DNA of 6,559 nt from Chlorobiales bacterium (GTDB taxonomy: Bacteria > Bacteroidota > Chlorobiia > Chlorobiales > Chlorobiaceae): the NCBI GenBank assembly GCA_022360355.1, contig JAKSCY010000128.1:1-6559 (forward strand). Reading direction: 5' to 3'. Below, one piece after another: positions 1 to 6,559 of this stretch (position 1 is the stretch's first letter; every line of letters starts with the position of its first letter). The notes under the pieces were generated by a model. That model did no database searches, had not been told where the DNA came from, and was given only the letters and a program-made list of their open reading frames with translations. A program made the position numbers and the translations under genes.

Positions 1-147
1 CGCAACAAGCACTGTCACGACATATCCCCCTTCGTAGACCGTGTGAAACATTGACTCTTTGGGGGCTGTGCCCATCCAGACATAAAACCCGAATGAGACG
101 GCGTACGTGACAACGATCAGGATCGCTGTAAATAATCCCTGTTTCAT
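1..147 (-). CDS. N-terminus of a probable MotA/TolQ/ExbB-family proton channel protein (partial)
   Basis: Reading the minus strand from the ATG at 147-145 gives 49 uninterrupted codons beginning MKQGLFTAILIVV and running off the window edge. A hydrophobic helix (about residues 5-25) is followed by a short polar stretch with MGTAPKES, then HTVYEGGYVVTVLVA, the start of a second helix. This helix / short loop / 'EGG-hydrophobic' pattern is what I recognise from ExbB-like proteins of the Bacteroidota/Chlorobiota group, which with ExbD and TonB drive TonB-dependent receptors from the inner membrane. Its place 86 bp downstream of a receptor gene on the same strand fits that role. The ATG at 147 has no good ribosome-binding site, and an in-frame GTG at 153-151 would add two residues. 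Only the N-terminus is visible and the channel core is missing, so the family call rests on pattern and context; another small membrane protein is possible. Confidence 0.6.
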   Translation of the reverse strand, partial: MKQGLFTAILIVVTYAVSFGFYVWMGTAPKESMFHTVYEGGYVVTVLVA

Positions 148-182
148 AAACACTAATTATCGGTCATTAAAAAAAACTCCCT
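148..182 (-). promoter_or_regulatory. Ribosome-binding site and four-codon leader ORF before the ExbB-like gene
   Basis: On the minus strand, AGGGAG (182-177) is a strong Shine-Dalgarno match. Nine bases later it meets an ATG (167-165) whose frame encodes only Met-Thr-Asp-Asn and then stops at TAG (155-153). That stop overlaps a GTG (153-151) in frame with the downstream ExbB-like gene (TAGTG), two codons before its ATG. The layout would suit termination-reinitiation coupling from a leader peptide. The ribosome-binding site is seen directly; the coupling is inferred, and the AGGGAG could instead be a chance purine run beside the terminator. Confidence 0.35.
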
Positions 183-209
183 AAAAACAGCGCCCGTCAC
201 AACGGGCGC
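183..209 (-). terminator. Hairpin terminator or attenuator after the TonB receptor gene
   Basis: GCGCCCG (190-196) and CGGGCGC (203-209) form a perfect 7-bp GC-only stem with a 6-base loop. On the minus strand the stem is followed by TG and five T residues (187-183), with a further run of eight T residues at 176-169. This is a classic Rho-independent terminator just past the receptor stop at 234. It lies between the receptor and the ExbB-like gene on the same strand, so it either ends the receptor transcript or lets part of it read through. Confidence 0.8.
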
Positions 210-233
210 CTGCAAAGTTGCCTTCCCCCTTCA

Positions 234-2576
234 TTAAAGAAGATTCCCTAACTTCACCCCAACATAGTAGGTCCTTGGCGACATCGGACCGTAGACATAT
301 CCCGGATCACGCAGGATACCCGAATCGAAGTCGTCCTGATAGGAGTTGAAGATATTCTTCACGCCGCCATAGAGCTGCAGACCGGCGTCGTCAATCGGAA
401 CCGTATAGCGTATTTTCACGCCCATATCGAAGAACGGATCGCTTTTCCTCAGCTCACCAGCATCAGGATCGGGAATTTCCGGCCCATAATACGGCACCAG
501 CATTTCACCCGTGTATGTACCGGACAGAGAAATACCCAGCTTATCAACCGGCTCCCAGTCAACAGTCATGAATCCATATGTTTCCGGTGTTCTGAAGAAC
601 TTCTTTTCGTCAAAGTCCTGAGGCTCGTCATACTCGCTCGACTGGACGGTGAAACCAGCCTTGAAAGCAAGCATATCCGAAGGAACGAGATGGGCTTCGA
701 CATTGACTCCCTGAACAACAGCACCGTCTGCATTGGTACGGGTAGCGACAACATTGCCTTCCGCATCAGGCTCACCGATTTCTACAGAAAACGGATCATC
801 CAGCTGTGTATAGAATCCTTCAACGAGCACCCCGTAATCGACACCGTTCTGATAGGTATCGAAATCAAGGGAAGCCATATAGCTTGCACTGGTTTCCGAA
901 ACAAGACCCGGTGCATTCTCATAGGTAACCCTTCTCGATCCCGAAGTTTCGATATGAAGATCTTCGTTGAATACCTGTGGAGCACGATACCCTTCCCCAT
1001 ATGATAATCTGGCCTGAAGGTCATCGGTAATCGAATACAGCAGGGTTGCCCTTGGCAGCAGGATATCGTCTGAAATGTCCGCCCCCGGGTTAATGGCGTT
1101 GGTTATATCGTAGTTATCCCAGCGAAGCCCAAGGGTTGCCTTGAAATCTTCATAGGTATACTGATACTGGCCAAAAACACCAAGAATATCACTCTCCTGA
1201 TCGGTAATAACGGTACCCGGCACATTGGTCATGGTCTCAACATCCAGATAGCCGAGCTTTCTGTCTTCAAGCGTTTCATGATTATTCTCGACACCGAGAA
1301 TTACCTCTGATGGGCCGAAAATCGCCTTGTACTGCCCGCCGATCTGCAGACTGAGATTGTCAGTCTGACCATATGCATCGAGCTGCTGCTCAGCACCATA
1401 ATAGGTACCGCGATCAACGTTCTGTGCTGCGATATACACCATCAGCTTATCGTAATCCCGGAAATACTGGGTGTAGGTCAACGCACCATTGATAATTTCA
1501 TGTTCGATCGATTCGGCTATGTCTGCCTGATGCTCTATGTCATCAAACCTGTTGCCGCCACGACGATCCTCATTGATGGCAAACAAGTCCGCAGTCAACT
1601 TGCCGCGCTCACCGATTCTTTTGAAGGCCCTCAGACCAAGGGTAGTGTTTTTCAGTTTGGCAATCTCTGAATAACCATCACCGTTTGCGTCAAACGGGTC
1701 ACGGTCACGGTAGAAACCGAAAACGGTCATACCCATCTTATTGTCGTCTGCAACCACCGAAGCATTGAAGTTTGCCGTATAGTCGTTTGCTGCATCACCG
1801 AACTCATCCCCGCCGACTCCTATCCAGCCGGATGACCCTGAAAACTCATAGGAATTGACCAGCGGGTCTTTCAGGATCAGGTTGACTGTACCGCCAATAG
1901 CATTACTACCATAAAGCGCAGAACCGCCCCCACGGACAACCTCGATGCGCTCGATCATGTTGGTTGGTATAAGCTCGAGGCCGTAAACACCGGCAACTGC
2001 GCTGAAAACCGCACGTCCGTCAATCAGTATCTGTGAATACGGACCTTCCAGACCGTTCATGCGAAGCTGGTTGAAACCACAGTTCTGACAGTCGTTCTCC
2101 ATACGGAGCCCGGTCGCGAAATTCAGTCCCTCGGCGACAGTTGTCGACCCTGTCACTTCGGTAAGCTCTTCAGCCGTGACCGTCGAGACAATAACCGGCG
2201 ATTCCTTGCGCGGCACTTCGTCTCTGGATCCGGTAACAACGATTTCACCCGCCCTTAAAGCGGCTGTTGAAAGATTGAAGTCGAGTTTCACTGTCTGACC
2301 ATCAAGCACATTCACCGTTTTCTGCGCACTGCCATACCCCATGGCACGAACCTCGATGACTCTGGAACCTGAAGGAATACCGGTCAGCGTGAAGCTTCCG
2401 TTTCTGTCGGCAGCTATAGCGACAGCCGTCCCTTTCACCTTAACATTGGCGTAAGGAACCGGCTCTCCGTTGCTGACAACCTTGCCCGTAACAGTATCGG
2501 CCATCCCCCCCTGAAACGGGATTGCACACAGTGCAAGGACGGCACATATCTGCTTTACATGTTTTTTCAAGATCAT
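234..2576 (-). CDS. TonB-dependent outer-membrane receptor with N-terminal carboxypeptidase-regulatory-like domain
   Basis: A complete outer-membrane gated-channel receptor of 780 residues. From the ATG at 2576: a signal peptide ([20 protein letters not shown], cleavage probably after GGMA near residue 26), a carboxypeptidase-regulatory-like beta-sandwich (about 28-102, with VTGKVV...[13 protein letters not shown] and [14 protein letters not shown]), a TonB-box-like EIVVTGSR (111-118), a plug domain (about 120-235, containing QILIDGR and [22 protein letters not shown]) and a beta-barrel to the C-terminal [11 protein letters not shown]. The plug carries a CxxC (DCQNCGF, Cys163 and Cys166). An in-frame GTG at 2609 would extend the protein by 11 residues. 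I prefer the ATG because a purine-rich AAGAAAAG lies about 8 bases upstream, the GTG lacks a ribosome-binding site, and the shorter form starts right at the signal peptide. The substrate cannot be read from the sequence; the chelatase and metal-efflux neighbours suggest a metal chelate, cobalamin/corrinoid or heme. Divergent from the chelatase operon and probably co-regulated with it. Confidence 0.95.
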   Translation of the reverse strand: MILKKHVKQICAVLALCAIPFQGGMADTVTGKVVSNGEPVPYANVKVKGTAVAIAADRNGSFTLTGIPSGSRVIEVRAMGYGSAQKTVNVLDGQTVKLDFNLSTAALRAGEIVVTGSRDEVPRKESPVIVSTVTAEELTEVTGSTTVAEGLNFATGLRMENDCQNCGFNQLRMNGLEGPYSQILIDGRAVFSAVAGVYGLELIPTNMIERIEVVRGGGSALYGSNAIGGTVNLILKDPLVNSYEFSGSSGWIGVGGDEFGDAANDYTANFNASVVADDNKMGMTVFGFYRDRDPFDANGDGYSEIAKLKNTTLGLRAFKRIGERGKLTADLFAINEDRRGGNRFDDIEHQADIAESIEHEIINGALTYTQYFRDYDKLMVYIAAQNVDRGTYYGAEQQLDAYGQTDNLSLQIGGQYKAIFGPSEVILGVENNHETLEDRKLGYLDVETMTNVPGTVITDQESDILGVFGQYQYTYEDFKATLGLRWDNYDITNAINPGADISDDILLPRATLLYSITDDLQARLSYGEGYRAPQVFNEDLHIETSGSRRVTYENAPGLVSETSASYMASLDFDTYQNGVDYGVLVEGFYTQLDDPFSVEIGEPDAEGNVVATRTNADGAVVQGVNVEAHLVPSDMLAFKAGFTVQSSEYDEPQDFDEKKFFRTPETYGFMTVDWEPVDKLGISLSGTYTGEMLVPYYGPEIPDPDAGELRKSDPFFDMGVKIRYTVPIDDAGLQLYGGVKNIFNSYQDDFDSGILRDPGYVYGPMSPRTYYVGVKLGNLL

Positions 2577-2797
2577 GTTGCTGCTTTTCTTGAATTTTAA
2601 AAAAATCACACCCGCTATTTATTTATAAAGAGTCAAAATAAAAATAAAGCGGAATAACCAAAGAAAAAAATGCCCGTTCGCACAAGACAGTTGAAAAAGC
2701 ATATTTTTATCTGGACAAGATAAAAATTAATATCATATACCTATATTAGTATCACATTTTCAGCTAATGAAAGGGTCAACGTTAAAACGACAAAGCC
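2577..2797. promoter_or_regulatory. AT-rich divergent promoter region
   Basis: This gap between the divergent receptor gene and chelatase operon must hold both promoters. It is much more AT-rich than the flanking genes. For the plus strand the best candidate I see is TGGACA (2712-2717, 5 of 6 to TTGACA) with TATACC (2736-2741, 4 of 6) at an 18-base spacing. No convincing pair was found for the minus strand, although TATAAA lies at 2629-2624. No conserved cobalamin-riboswitch (B12 box) sequence was seen on either strand. Promoter calls are tentative; the 2703-2727 inverted repeat is listed separately. Confidence 0.5.
2703..2727. promoter_or_regulatory. Perfect 10-bp inverted repeat, candidate operator
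   Basis: ATTTTTATCT (2703-2712) and AGATAAAAAT (2718-2727) are exact reverse complements separated by GGACA. The arms are AT-rich and no T-run follows, so this is not a typical terminator. The spacer contributes to the best -35 candidate of the plus-strand operon (TGGACA, 2712-2717), so a dimeric repressor bound here could block RNA polymerase and also affect the divergent receptor gene. The regulator is unknown; the site only loosely resembles a Fur box. Confidence 0.5.
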
Positions 2798-3745
2798 ATG
2801 AATCACAAGACTTTCTTTAAAAAACCTCTCGTCATACTTTTCTGCATGTTCTGGATGGGAGCATGCGGAGGCCCACAGAATGAGCCGACAGTGCAGCAGA
2901 GTCCTATACATGAAAAAATCGGCGTTTTACTGCTCAGCCACGGGTCTCACTCCGAAACGTGGCGAAAGACGCTGTTCGAACTTGAAAGCAACGTCAAGGA
3001 TAGAATCCTCGAAAAAGGGAACATCGCCGGTACAAAAACAGCATTCATGGAATACCATGAACCTTCAATAGCGACCCGCCTGAAAGAATTCGACGAGGAG
3101 GGATATTCAGACGTCATTATCGTCCCTATTCTCCTGACGGTCAGTTCTCACTCTTTCGATGACATACCAACCATTATAGGTCTCAAGGAAAACCCGGAAT
3201 CGGTTGAAATGCTGAGGCTTGAAAACATCGAACGCTATACACCGAAAGCAAACGTGCATATTACCCCGCTTCTGGATTTTGGAAAAACTCTTGGGAACAA
3301 TGTCCTTCGAAGAACAAAAGCCCTGTCAAAAAACCCGGAAGAAGAGGGCTTGGTGCTCATAGGATATGGTTCGGAACCCTATGAAAAAGAATGGAGCGAT
3401 CTTTTCAGAAAAACTGCAGAGCACATTACCCGGGAGACGGGCATCAGCGAACACAGCATAGGATGGTGCGGACACATTGTGCGCTACGCTCCCGACTCGA
3501 CAACAACAGCCATCAACCGAATTCTTGAAAAGAAAAAAACAGCGATCGTCATCCCTTCCCTGGTTGCTTTTGATGAAAATTTCCAGATCCGCATTATCGG
3601 AGGAGGTATAGAAAAAATAAAGGAGCATAACGAAAGGGTGCTTTACAAGCCGGATGCAATACTGCCGGATCCTGATGTCGAACAATGGGTTGTCGATATC
3701 AGCAACAAGTATTCAGACAAAATCAGTAACAGGCAAAACAACTAA
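2798..3745 (+). CDS. CbiX-like (sirohydrochlorin chelatase family) lipoprotein A
   Basis: A 315-residue protein with a lipoprotein signal: basic start, hydrophobic stretch and FWMGAC giving a lipidated Cys23, so it should be membrane-anchored facing the periplasm. The rest matches the CbiX/SirB family of type II chelatases, which insert Co2+ or Fe2+ into sirohydrochlorin. The N-terminal half has [10 protein letters not shown] (His48), [11 protein letters not shown] (Glu85) and [15 protein letters not shown] (His118); the two histidines match the metal-site pair of small CbiX. The C-terminal half repeats the fold but has lost these residues: GYGS (189-192) replaces HGS, and [10 protein letters not shown] lacks the second histidine. 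It also contains WCGHI (223-227) and PDSTT. First gene of the operon, 3 bp before the PepSY gene. No clear ribosome-binding site precedes the ATG. Known CbiX enzymes are cytoplasmic, so export implies a changed role such as periplasmic metal insertion, tetrapyrrole binding or metal capture (inference). Confidence 0.87.
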   Translation: MNHKTFFKKPLVILFCMFWMGACGGPQNEPTVQQSPIHEKIGVLLLSHGSHSETWRKTLFELESNVKDRILEKGNIAGTKTAFMEYHEPSIATRLKEFDEEGYSDVIIVPILLTVSSHSFDDIPTIIGLKENPESVEMLRLENIERYTPKANVHITPLLDFGKTLGNNVLRRTKALSKNPEEEGLVLIGYGSEPYEKEWSDLFRKTAEHITRETGISEHSIGWCGHIVRYAPDSTTTAINRILEKKKTAIVIPSLVAFDENFQIRIIGGGIEKIKEHNERVLYKPDAILPDPDVEQWVVDISNKYSDKISNRQNN

Positions 3746-3748
3746 AAA

Positions 3749-4318
3749 ATGTTTAAGAAAAACCGTGAATCGTTTAGAAAAATCAATAACATCCTGCACC
3801 GTGACCTGGGCTACTTTTTTGCCGGATTGATCATCGCTTATTGCCTGTCCGGAATAGCCCTCAACCACATTGATGAATGGAATCCCGATTTCATCGTCAA
3901 CAAAACCAGCCTGGATTTTGGGCAAAGCTATGAGATGGGTGACATTTCTGACAGGGTTATTGCCGAATTCAGCTCCAGAGCGGGAGAAAATTCATTCAGG
4001 CTGTACGATTTTCCCTCAGAGAGACAGGTCAAGGTCTACTACAAGGATGCAACGCTTCTCGTCAATCTGCAGGATGGTACCGGCGAATATGAAAAAATCT
4101 CACGAAGACCGCTGTTTTACCAGATCAATGTTCTCCACCGTAACAGTATTGAATGGTGGAAATGGGCCTCGGATATCTTTGCCGGCATGCTTATTGTCAT
4201 AGCAGTAACAGGAATGTTCATGCTGCGCGGGAACAATGGATTTTCAGGCCGTGGCAAATGGTTGGCTGCCACCGGATTGGTTCCTCCCCTTGCAGCCATT
4301 ATCATCCAGAACCTCTGA
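3749..4318 (+). CDS. PepSY-associated transmembrane protein
   Basis: A 189-residue inner-membrane protein with three predicted helices (about 20-39, 140-159 and 171-187). The first follows the PepSY-TM signature [29 protein letters not shown]. The stretch from about 45 to 125 between helices 1 and 2 should be periplasmic and resembles one PepSY module ([22 protein letters not shown]). Histidines at 17, 40 and 130 (LHRD, LNH, VLHRN) sit at helix ends, where heme ligands occur in related membrane reductases; heme binding here is inference. Family members often accompany iron/siderophore uptake or act in electron transfer, though many are uncharacterised. It begins 3 bp after lipoprotein A and has only a distant AGG (3731-3733) as ribosome-binding site, so translation is probably coupled to the preceding gene. 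Its position between the two chelatase-like paralogues suggests it acts with them. Confidence 0.85.
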   Translation: MFKKNRESFRKINNILHRDLGYFFAGLIIAYCLSGIALNHIDEWNPDFIVNKTSLDFGQSYEMGDISDRVIAEFSSRAGENSFRLYDFPSERQVKVYYKDATLLVNLQDGTGEYEKISRRPLFYQINVLHRNSIEWWKWASDIFAGMLIVIAVTGMFMLRGNNGFSGRGKWLAATGLVPPLAAIIIQNL

Positions 4319-4357
4319 TGCCCCTCCGGATATATCAAGACAGATAACGGCTATACC

Positions 4358-5308
4358 ATGAAAAACAGATTATACCGGAAAGTTCTTCCCCCACAAAAAT
4401 TTATGGTCGTCCTGCTGATCCTCCTGACAGGATGCAGTACGCCGGAAAAGGATCTCGTTGGGCATTCACAGGAAAAAAATATAGGAGTGCTGCTGCTCAA
4501 CCATGGCTCCAGATCGGAACGATGGAGGGCAAACCTGATCGAACTGGAACAGAACGTGTCAACTGAGATTCTTGCTATTGAAGGTATAGACGGTATCAGG
4601 ACAGCATTTATGGAGCACGCCGAACCATCAATAGCCAGCGCGTTAAAAGGGTTCGACCGCGAGCAATACCGGCACATCGTTATCATTCCGATTTTTCTGA
4701 CGATCGGTACCCACATGTTTGACGACATTCCCACGATTATCGGGCAGAAAGAAAACCCGGCATCCCTTGAAAAACTGAAACTCGAAAACATCGAACGGTA
4801 TGTGCCGGTCGCAAAGACACACCTTGCACCTTCTCTGGATTTTTCGGACCTTCTGAAAACAAACACCCTGAGGAGAACCAGAGCCCTTTCCGGAGAAATA
4901 AAGGAAGAGGGCCTTGTCCTCATCGGCTATGGCTCAACGGTGTTTGATGAACAGTGGAACGGACTGTTCGATAACGTCGCCACGTATGTCTGCAACGAAA
5001 CCGGTATCACCGACTATACCACAGCCTGGTGCGGACACATTGCTCATTACAGTCCCGACTCGACCACCGCTGCAGTGAACCGTATACTGGAAAAGAAAAA
5101 ACGGGCGATTGTCATTCCTCTTCTTGTATCCAGCAGCGAACAGTTCCAGATCGATATCATTGGAAATGGTATCAGCACCATCGATCATCATCGGGAAAAA
5201 GTGGCATATAAGCCGGACGCCATTCTCCCCGATACTGATCTGGAGCAATGGGTTATCGATGTGGCAAAAGAATATGCGGCAAAAATTCAAGCTGAAACGA
5301 AACCCTGA
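4358..5308 (+). CDS. CbiX-like (sirohydrochlorin chelatase family) lipoprotein B
   Basis: A 316-residue paralogue of the lipoprotein encoded at 2798-3745. The two align without gaps (offset one residue) over about 270 positions at roughly 60% identity by hand count. The lipobox is canonical (LLTGC, Cys26). Putative metal-site residues are His49 ([10 protein letters not shown]), Glu86 ([11 protein letters not shown]) and His119 ([14 protein letters not shown]); this half is nearer the usual CbiX motifs than copy A (HGSR rather than HGSH). The C-terminal half is again degenerate (GYGS at 190-193; [10 protein letters not shown]) yet keeps WCGHI (224-228), PDSTT and YKPDAILPD identical to copy A. 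It follows the PepSY gene by 39 bp and precedes the CDF gene by 36 bp. AACGG seven bases before the ATG is a weak ribosome-binding site. The ungapped pairing suggests an old local duplication and perhaps a heteromeric or functionally divided pair (inference). Confidence 0.87.
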   Translation: MKNRLYRKVLPPQKFMVVLLILLTGCSTPEKDLVGHSQEKNIGVLLLNHGSRSERWRANLIELEQNVSTEILAIEGIDGIRTAFMEHAEPSIASALKGFDREQYRHIVIIPIFLTIGTHMFDDIPTIIGQKENPASLEKLKLENIERYVPVAKTHLAPSLDFSDLLKTNTLRRTRALSGEIKEEGLVLIGYGSTVFDEQWNGLFDNVATYVCNETGITDYTTAWCGHIAHYSPDSTTAAVNRILEKKKRAIVIPLLVSSSEQFQIDIIGNGISTIDHHREKVAYKPDAILPDTDLEQWVIDVAKEYAAKIQAETKP

Positions 5309-5344
5309 AAAAATGGATATTGATGAGTTAAAAAGGATACAAAC

Positions 5345-6292
5345 ATGCATGTACATACATTGACACGGTGGAAACACAGCCATGACTTTGCAACGATAAA
5401 CGACAAGGGAGAACAACGAACACGCTACGTCTTGCTCCTGACAGCTGTCACCATGGTAGCCGAGATCGTCGCAGGCAGTTTGTACGGCTCTATGGCTCTT
5501 CTTGCCGATGGATGGCACATGGGGACGCACGTAGCCGCGTTCATGATCACTATTTTTGCCTATCGATACGCCAGGAAATATGAAAACAATCCCGCTTTTA
5601 CGTTCGGCACCGGCAAGGTAACCGTATTGGGCGGTTTTTCCAGTGCTGTAGCATTGGCTGTAGTCGCGCTTGTAATGGTGGCGGAATCCCTGGAAAGAAT
5701 CATGAATCCCGAGACCATCCATTTCAATCAAGCTATTGCGGTAGCAGGAATCGGCTTACTTGTCAACGTAATAAGCGCCTTCATGCTAAGGGATGAACAC
5801 GGCCACTCCCACCATCACGACCATGATCACCACGACCACAACCTCCGTGCGGCCTATATGCACGTTCTTGCCGATGCCATGACCTCTTTGCTTGCCATCT
5901 TCGCTCTTTTGGCAGGAAAATATGTTGGATGGAACTGGCTCGATCCGGTGATGGGCATTGTAGGAGCTGCGGTCATCACACGCTGGGCCTATGGCCTGTT
6001 GAGGGAAACCGGTCCGATACTGCTCGACGCGAGCATCGAAAAGGATTACCAGCAAGCGATACAGGAAGCTATTGAAAACGATGCCGACAACAGGGTTTCC
6101 GACATCCATGTCTGGAAGGTCGGGGCAAATCACTATGCCGCAATCATTTCCCTGGTTACCCACTTCCCCAACACCATGGATCATTACAAAACCTTGCTGC
6201 GTGATTTTCACAAATTGTCTCATATAACCATAGAAGTTCAGGAGTGCAGGGAAACGCCTTGTATTCCTCTTGGGAAAAACACCGCATCCTGA
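5345..6292 (+). CDS. dmeF: DmeF-like cation diffusion facilitator, probable Co2+/Ni2+ exporter
   Basis: A 315-residue CDF-family metal/proton antiporter of the inner membrane, near the usual family length. The N-terminus (MHVHTLTRWKHSHDF) is His-rich in the way I recognise from DmeF, the Co/Ni efflux branch. Six helices are discernible between about 28 and 213. Metal-site residues are in helix 2 (LLADGWHMGTH: Asp55, His58, His62) and helix 5 (YMHVLADAMTS: His173, Asp177); His62 stands where many zinc transporters have Asp. The loop between helices 4 and 5 (152-165) has nine histidines in 14 residues. A soluble C-terminal domain (about 218-305) contains VSDIHVWKVG and ends with two cysteines in ECRETPC. 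AAGGA (5333-5337) lies seven bases before the ATG, the best ribosome-binding site in the operon. As last gene it would export metal to the periplasm, where the two lipoproteins are predicted to be. Substrate specificity is inferred from family resemblance. Confidence 0.92.
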   Translation: MHVHTLTRWKHSHDFATINDKGEQRTRYVLLLTAVTMVAEIVAGSLYGSMALLADGWHMGTHVAAFMITIFAYRYARKYENNPAFTFGTGKVTVLGGFSSAVALAVVALVMVAESLERIMNPETIHFNQAIAVAGIGLLVNVISAFMLRDEHGHSHHHDHDHHDHNLRAAYMHVLADAMTSLLAIFALLAGKYVGWNWLDPVMGIVGAAVITRWAYGLLRETGPILLDASIEKDYQQAIQEAIENDADNRVSDIHVWKVGANHYAAIISLVTHFPNTMDHYKTLLRDFHKLSHITIEVQECRETPCIPLGKNTAS

Positions 6293-6330
6293 AAAAAAGT
6301 CCCGTGGTTAAGCAGCTTCCACGGGACTTC
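6292..6330 (-). terminator. Strong hairpin terminator between convergent genes
   Basis: AAGTCCCGTGG (6297-6307) and CCACGGGACTT (6319-6329) form a perfect 11-bp stem. The 11-base loop contains AAG-CAG-CTT, which can extend the stem with a bulge. The seven A residues at 6292-6298 give a T-run only on the minus strand, so it works best for the convergent gene ending at 6354. On the plus strand it could still end the chelatase/CDF operon, but with just two T residues after the stem. Confidence 0.8.
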
Positions 6331-6353
6331 AGCAACACAAGGGAATTGGGCAG

Positions 6354-6559
6354 TTACAAGTTCACCCTTACCCCTGCAAAGAATTCTCTTCCGTCGATAA
6401 AGTACTCGTCTACAACATCTTTTTTATCGAAGACATTGTCTACTTTGACGAACACCTCCGCATGCTTGCCGATCTCCTTGACAGCTGAAGCGCTGAAAAT
6501 CCAGAAATCATCGAGTGTCACGATAGGATCCCTCGATGATTCTCGCCATAAACGCTCTC
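6354..6559 (-). CDS. C-terminal end of a probable second TonB-dependent receptor (partial)
   Basis: On the minus strand an open frame enters from the right edge and reads 67 full codons to a TAA at 6356-6354. It ends with VFVKVDNVFDKKDVVDEYFIDGREFFAGVRVNL, typical of the last beta-strands of TonB-dependent receptors: a 'V-x-N-V/I-F-D-K/N' turn followed by an amphipathic terminal strand. The earlier DDFWIFSASAVKEIGKHAEV fits the penultimate strand. The gene is convergent with the chelatase/CDF operon and is followed by the strong hairpin at 6297-6329. The plug, signal peptide and any substrate clues lie outside the window. Another outer-membrane beta-barrel cannot be excluded, but the NVFD motif favours a receptor. 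Confidence 0.75.
   Translation of the reverse strand, partial: ERLWRESSRDPIVTLDDFWIFSASAVKEIGKHAEVFVKVDNVFDKKDVVDEYFIDGREFFAGVRVNL

Noticed and set aside
690..1004. A 104-codon plus-strand open frame inside the receptor gene
   Set aside because: Antisense to the barrel-coding part of the receptor, no ribosome-binding site or domain.
2719..2737. Possible Fur box (GATAAAAATTAATATCATA)
   Set aside because: By eye 12 of 19 matches to the Escherichia coli consensus in very AT-rich DNA, and not palindromic enough; the exact inverted repeat overlapping it is a better candidate.
2577..2797. Cobalamin riboswitch before the receptor or chelatase operon
   Set aside because: No B12-box-like conserved sequence on either strand, and the DNA is too AT-rich to form the expected GC-rich core.
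2767..2820. Short upstream ORF overlapping the start of lipoprotein A
   Set aside because: ATG at 2767 opens 17 codons out of frame, but no ribosome-binding site precedes it; chance is sufficient.
4351..4923. A 190-codon minus-strand open frame
   Set aside because: Antisense to lipoprotein B; Ser/Arg/Phe-rich translation typical of a shadow frame.
5343..5356. Overlapping palindromes ACATGCATGT and ATGTACAT at the CDF start codon
   Set aside because: Explained by the Met-His-Val-His codons; arms are too short to form a stable RNA hairpin.
5313..5363. Sixteen-codon ORF overlapping the CDF start, and a nine-codon ORF at 4318-4347 before lipoprotein B
   Set aside because: Both are tails of frames in overlapping coding DNA without their own ribosome-binding sites.
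4934..5731. A 265-codon minus-strand open frame across lipoprotein B and the CDF gene
   Set aside because: It is antisense to two clear genes, its translation is low-complexity-like with no recognisable domain, and it crosses their boundary.
5786..6223. A 145-codon minus-strand open frame
   Set aside because: Antisense to the CDF gene; its Val-rich stretch is just the complement of the His-rich loop codons.

Overview
This 6.56 kb window holds a compact accessory cluster for metal or tetrapyrrole handling, organised around TonB-dependent outer-membrane transport. Gene families and protein style (a TonB receptor with an N-terminal carboxypeptidase-regulatory-like domain, an ExbB-type protein beside it, lipoproteins, moderate GC with AT-rich intergenic DNA) suggest a Gram-negative bacterium of the Bacteroidota/Chlorobiota group. 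A green sulfur bacterium of the Chlorobium/Prosthecochloris type is my best guess, by recognition only.

Layout. Minus strand, left: the first 49 codons of a membrane protein resembling MotA/TolQ/ExbB proton channels (1-147, running off the edge). It lies downstream of a complete TonB-dependent receptor (234-2576), and a hairpin/T-run terminator or attenuator (about 183-209) sits between them. An AT-rich divergent promoter region follows (2577-2797); its most striking element is a perfect 10-bp inverted repeat at 2703-2727.

Plus strand, 2798-6292: four tightly spaced genes, probably one operon. They are a CbiX-like chelatase-family lipoprotein (A), a PepSY-associated transmembrane protein, a second CbiX-like lipoprotein (B, about 60% identical to A by hand count), and a cation diffusion facilitator of the DmeF (Co/Ni efflux) type. 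A strong hairpin at 6297-6329 separates this operon from the convergent 3' end of a second gene (6354-6559, minus strand), which reads like the C-terminus of another TonB-dependent receptor.

How the parts may work together (inference). The receptor, energised by an ExbB-type motor, would bring a metal chelate or tetrapyrrole across the outer membrane. The two lipoproteins carry the two-histidine metal site of CbiX/SirB-type chelatases but are predicted to sit outside the cytoplasm, so they could bind or insert/remove metal in the periplasm. The PepSY protein has histidines at the ends of its membrane helices and could take part in heme or redox chemistry. The CDF protein would move Co2+/Ni2+ (or a similar divalent ion) from cytoplasm to periplasm. 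A periplasmic chelatase pair encoded with a metal exporter and a TonB receptor is the most unusual aspect of the window. No RNA genes, mobile elements or CRISPR arrays were seen.
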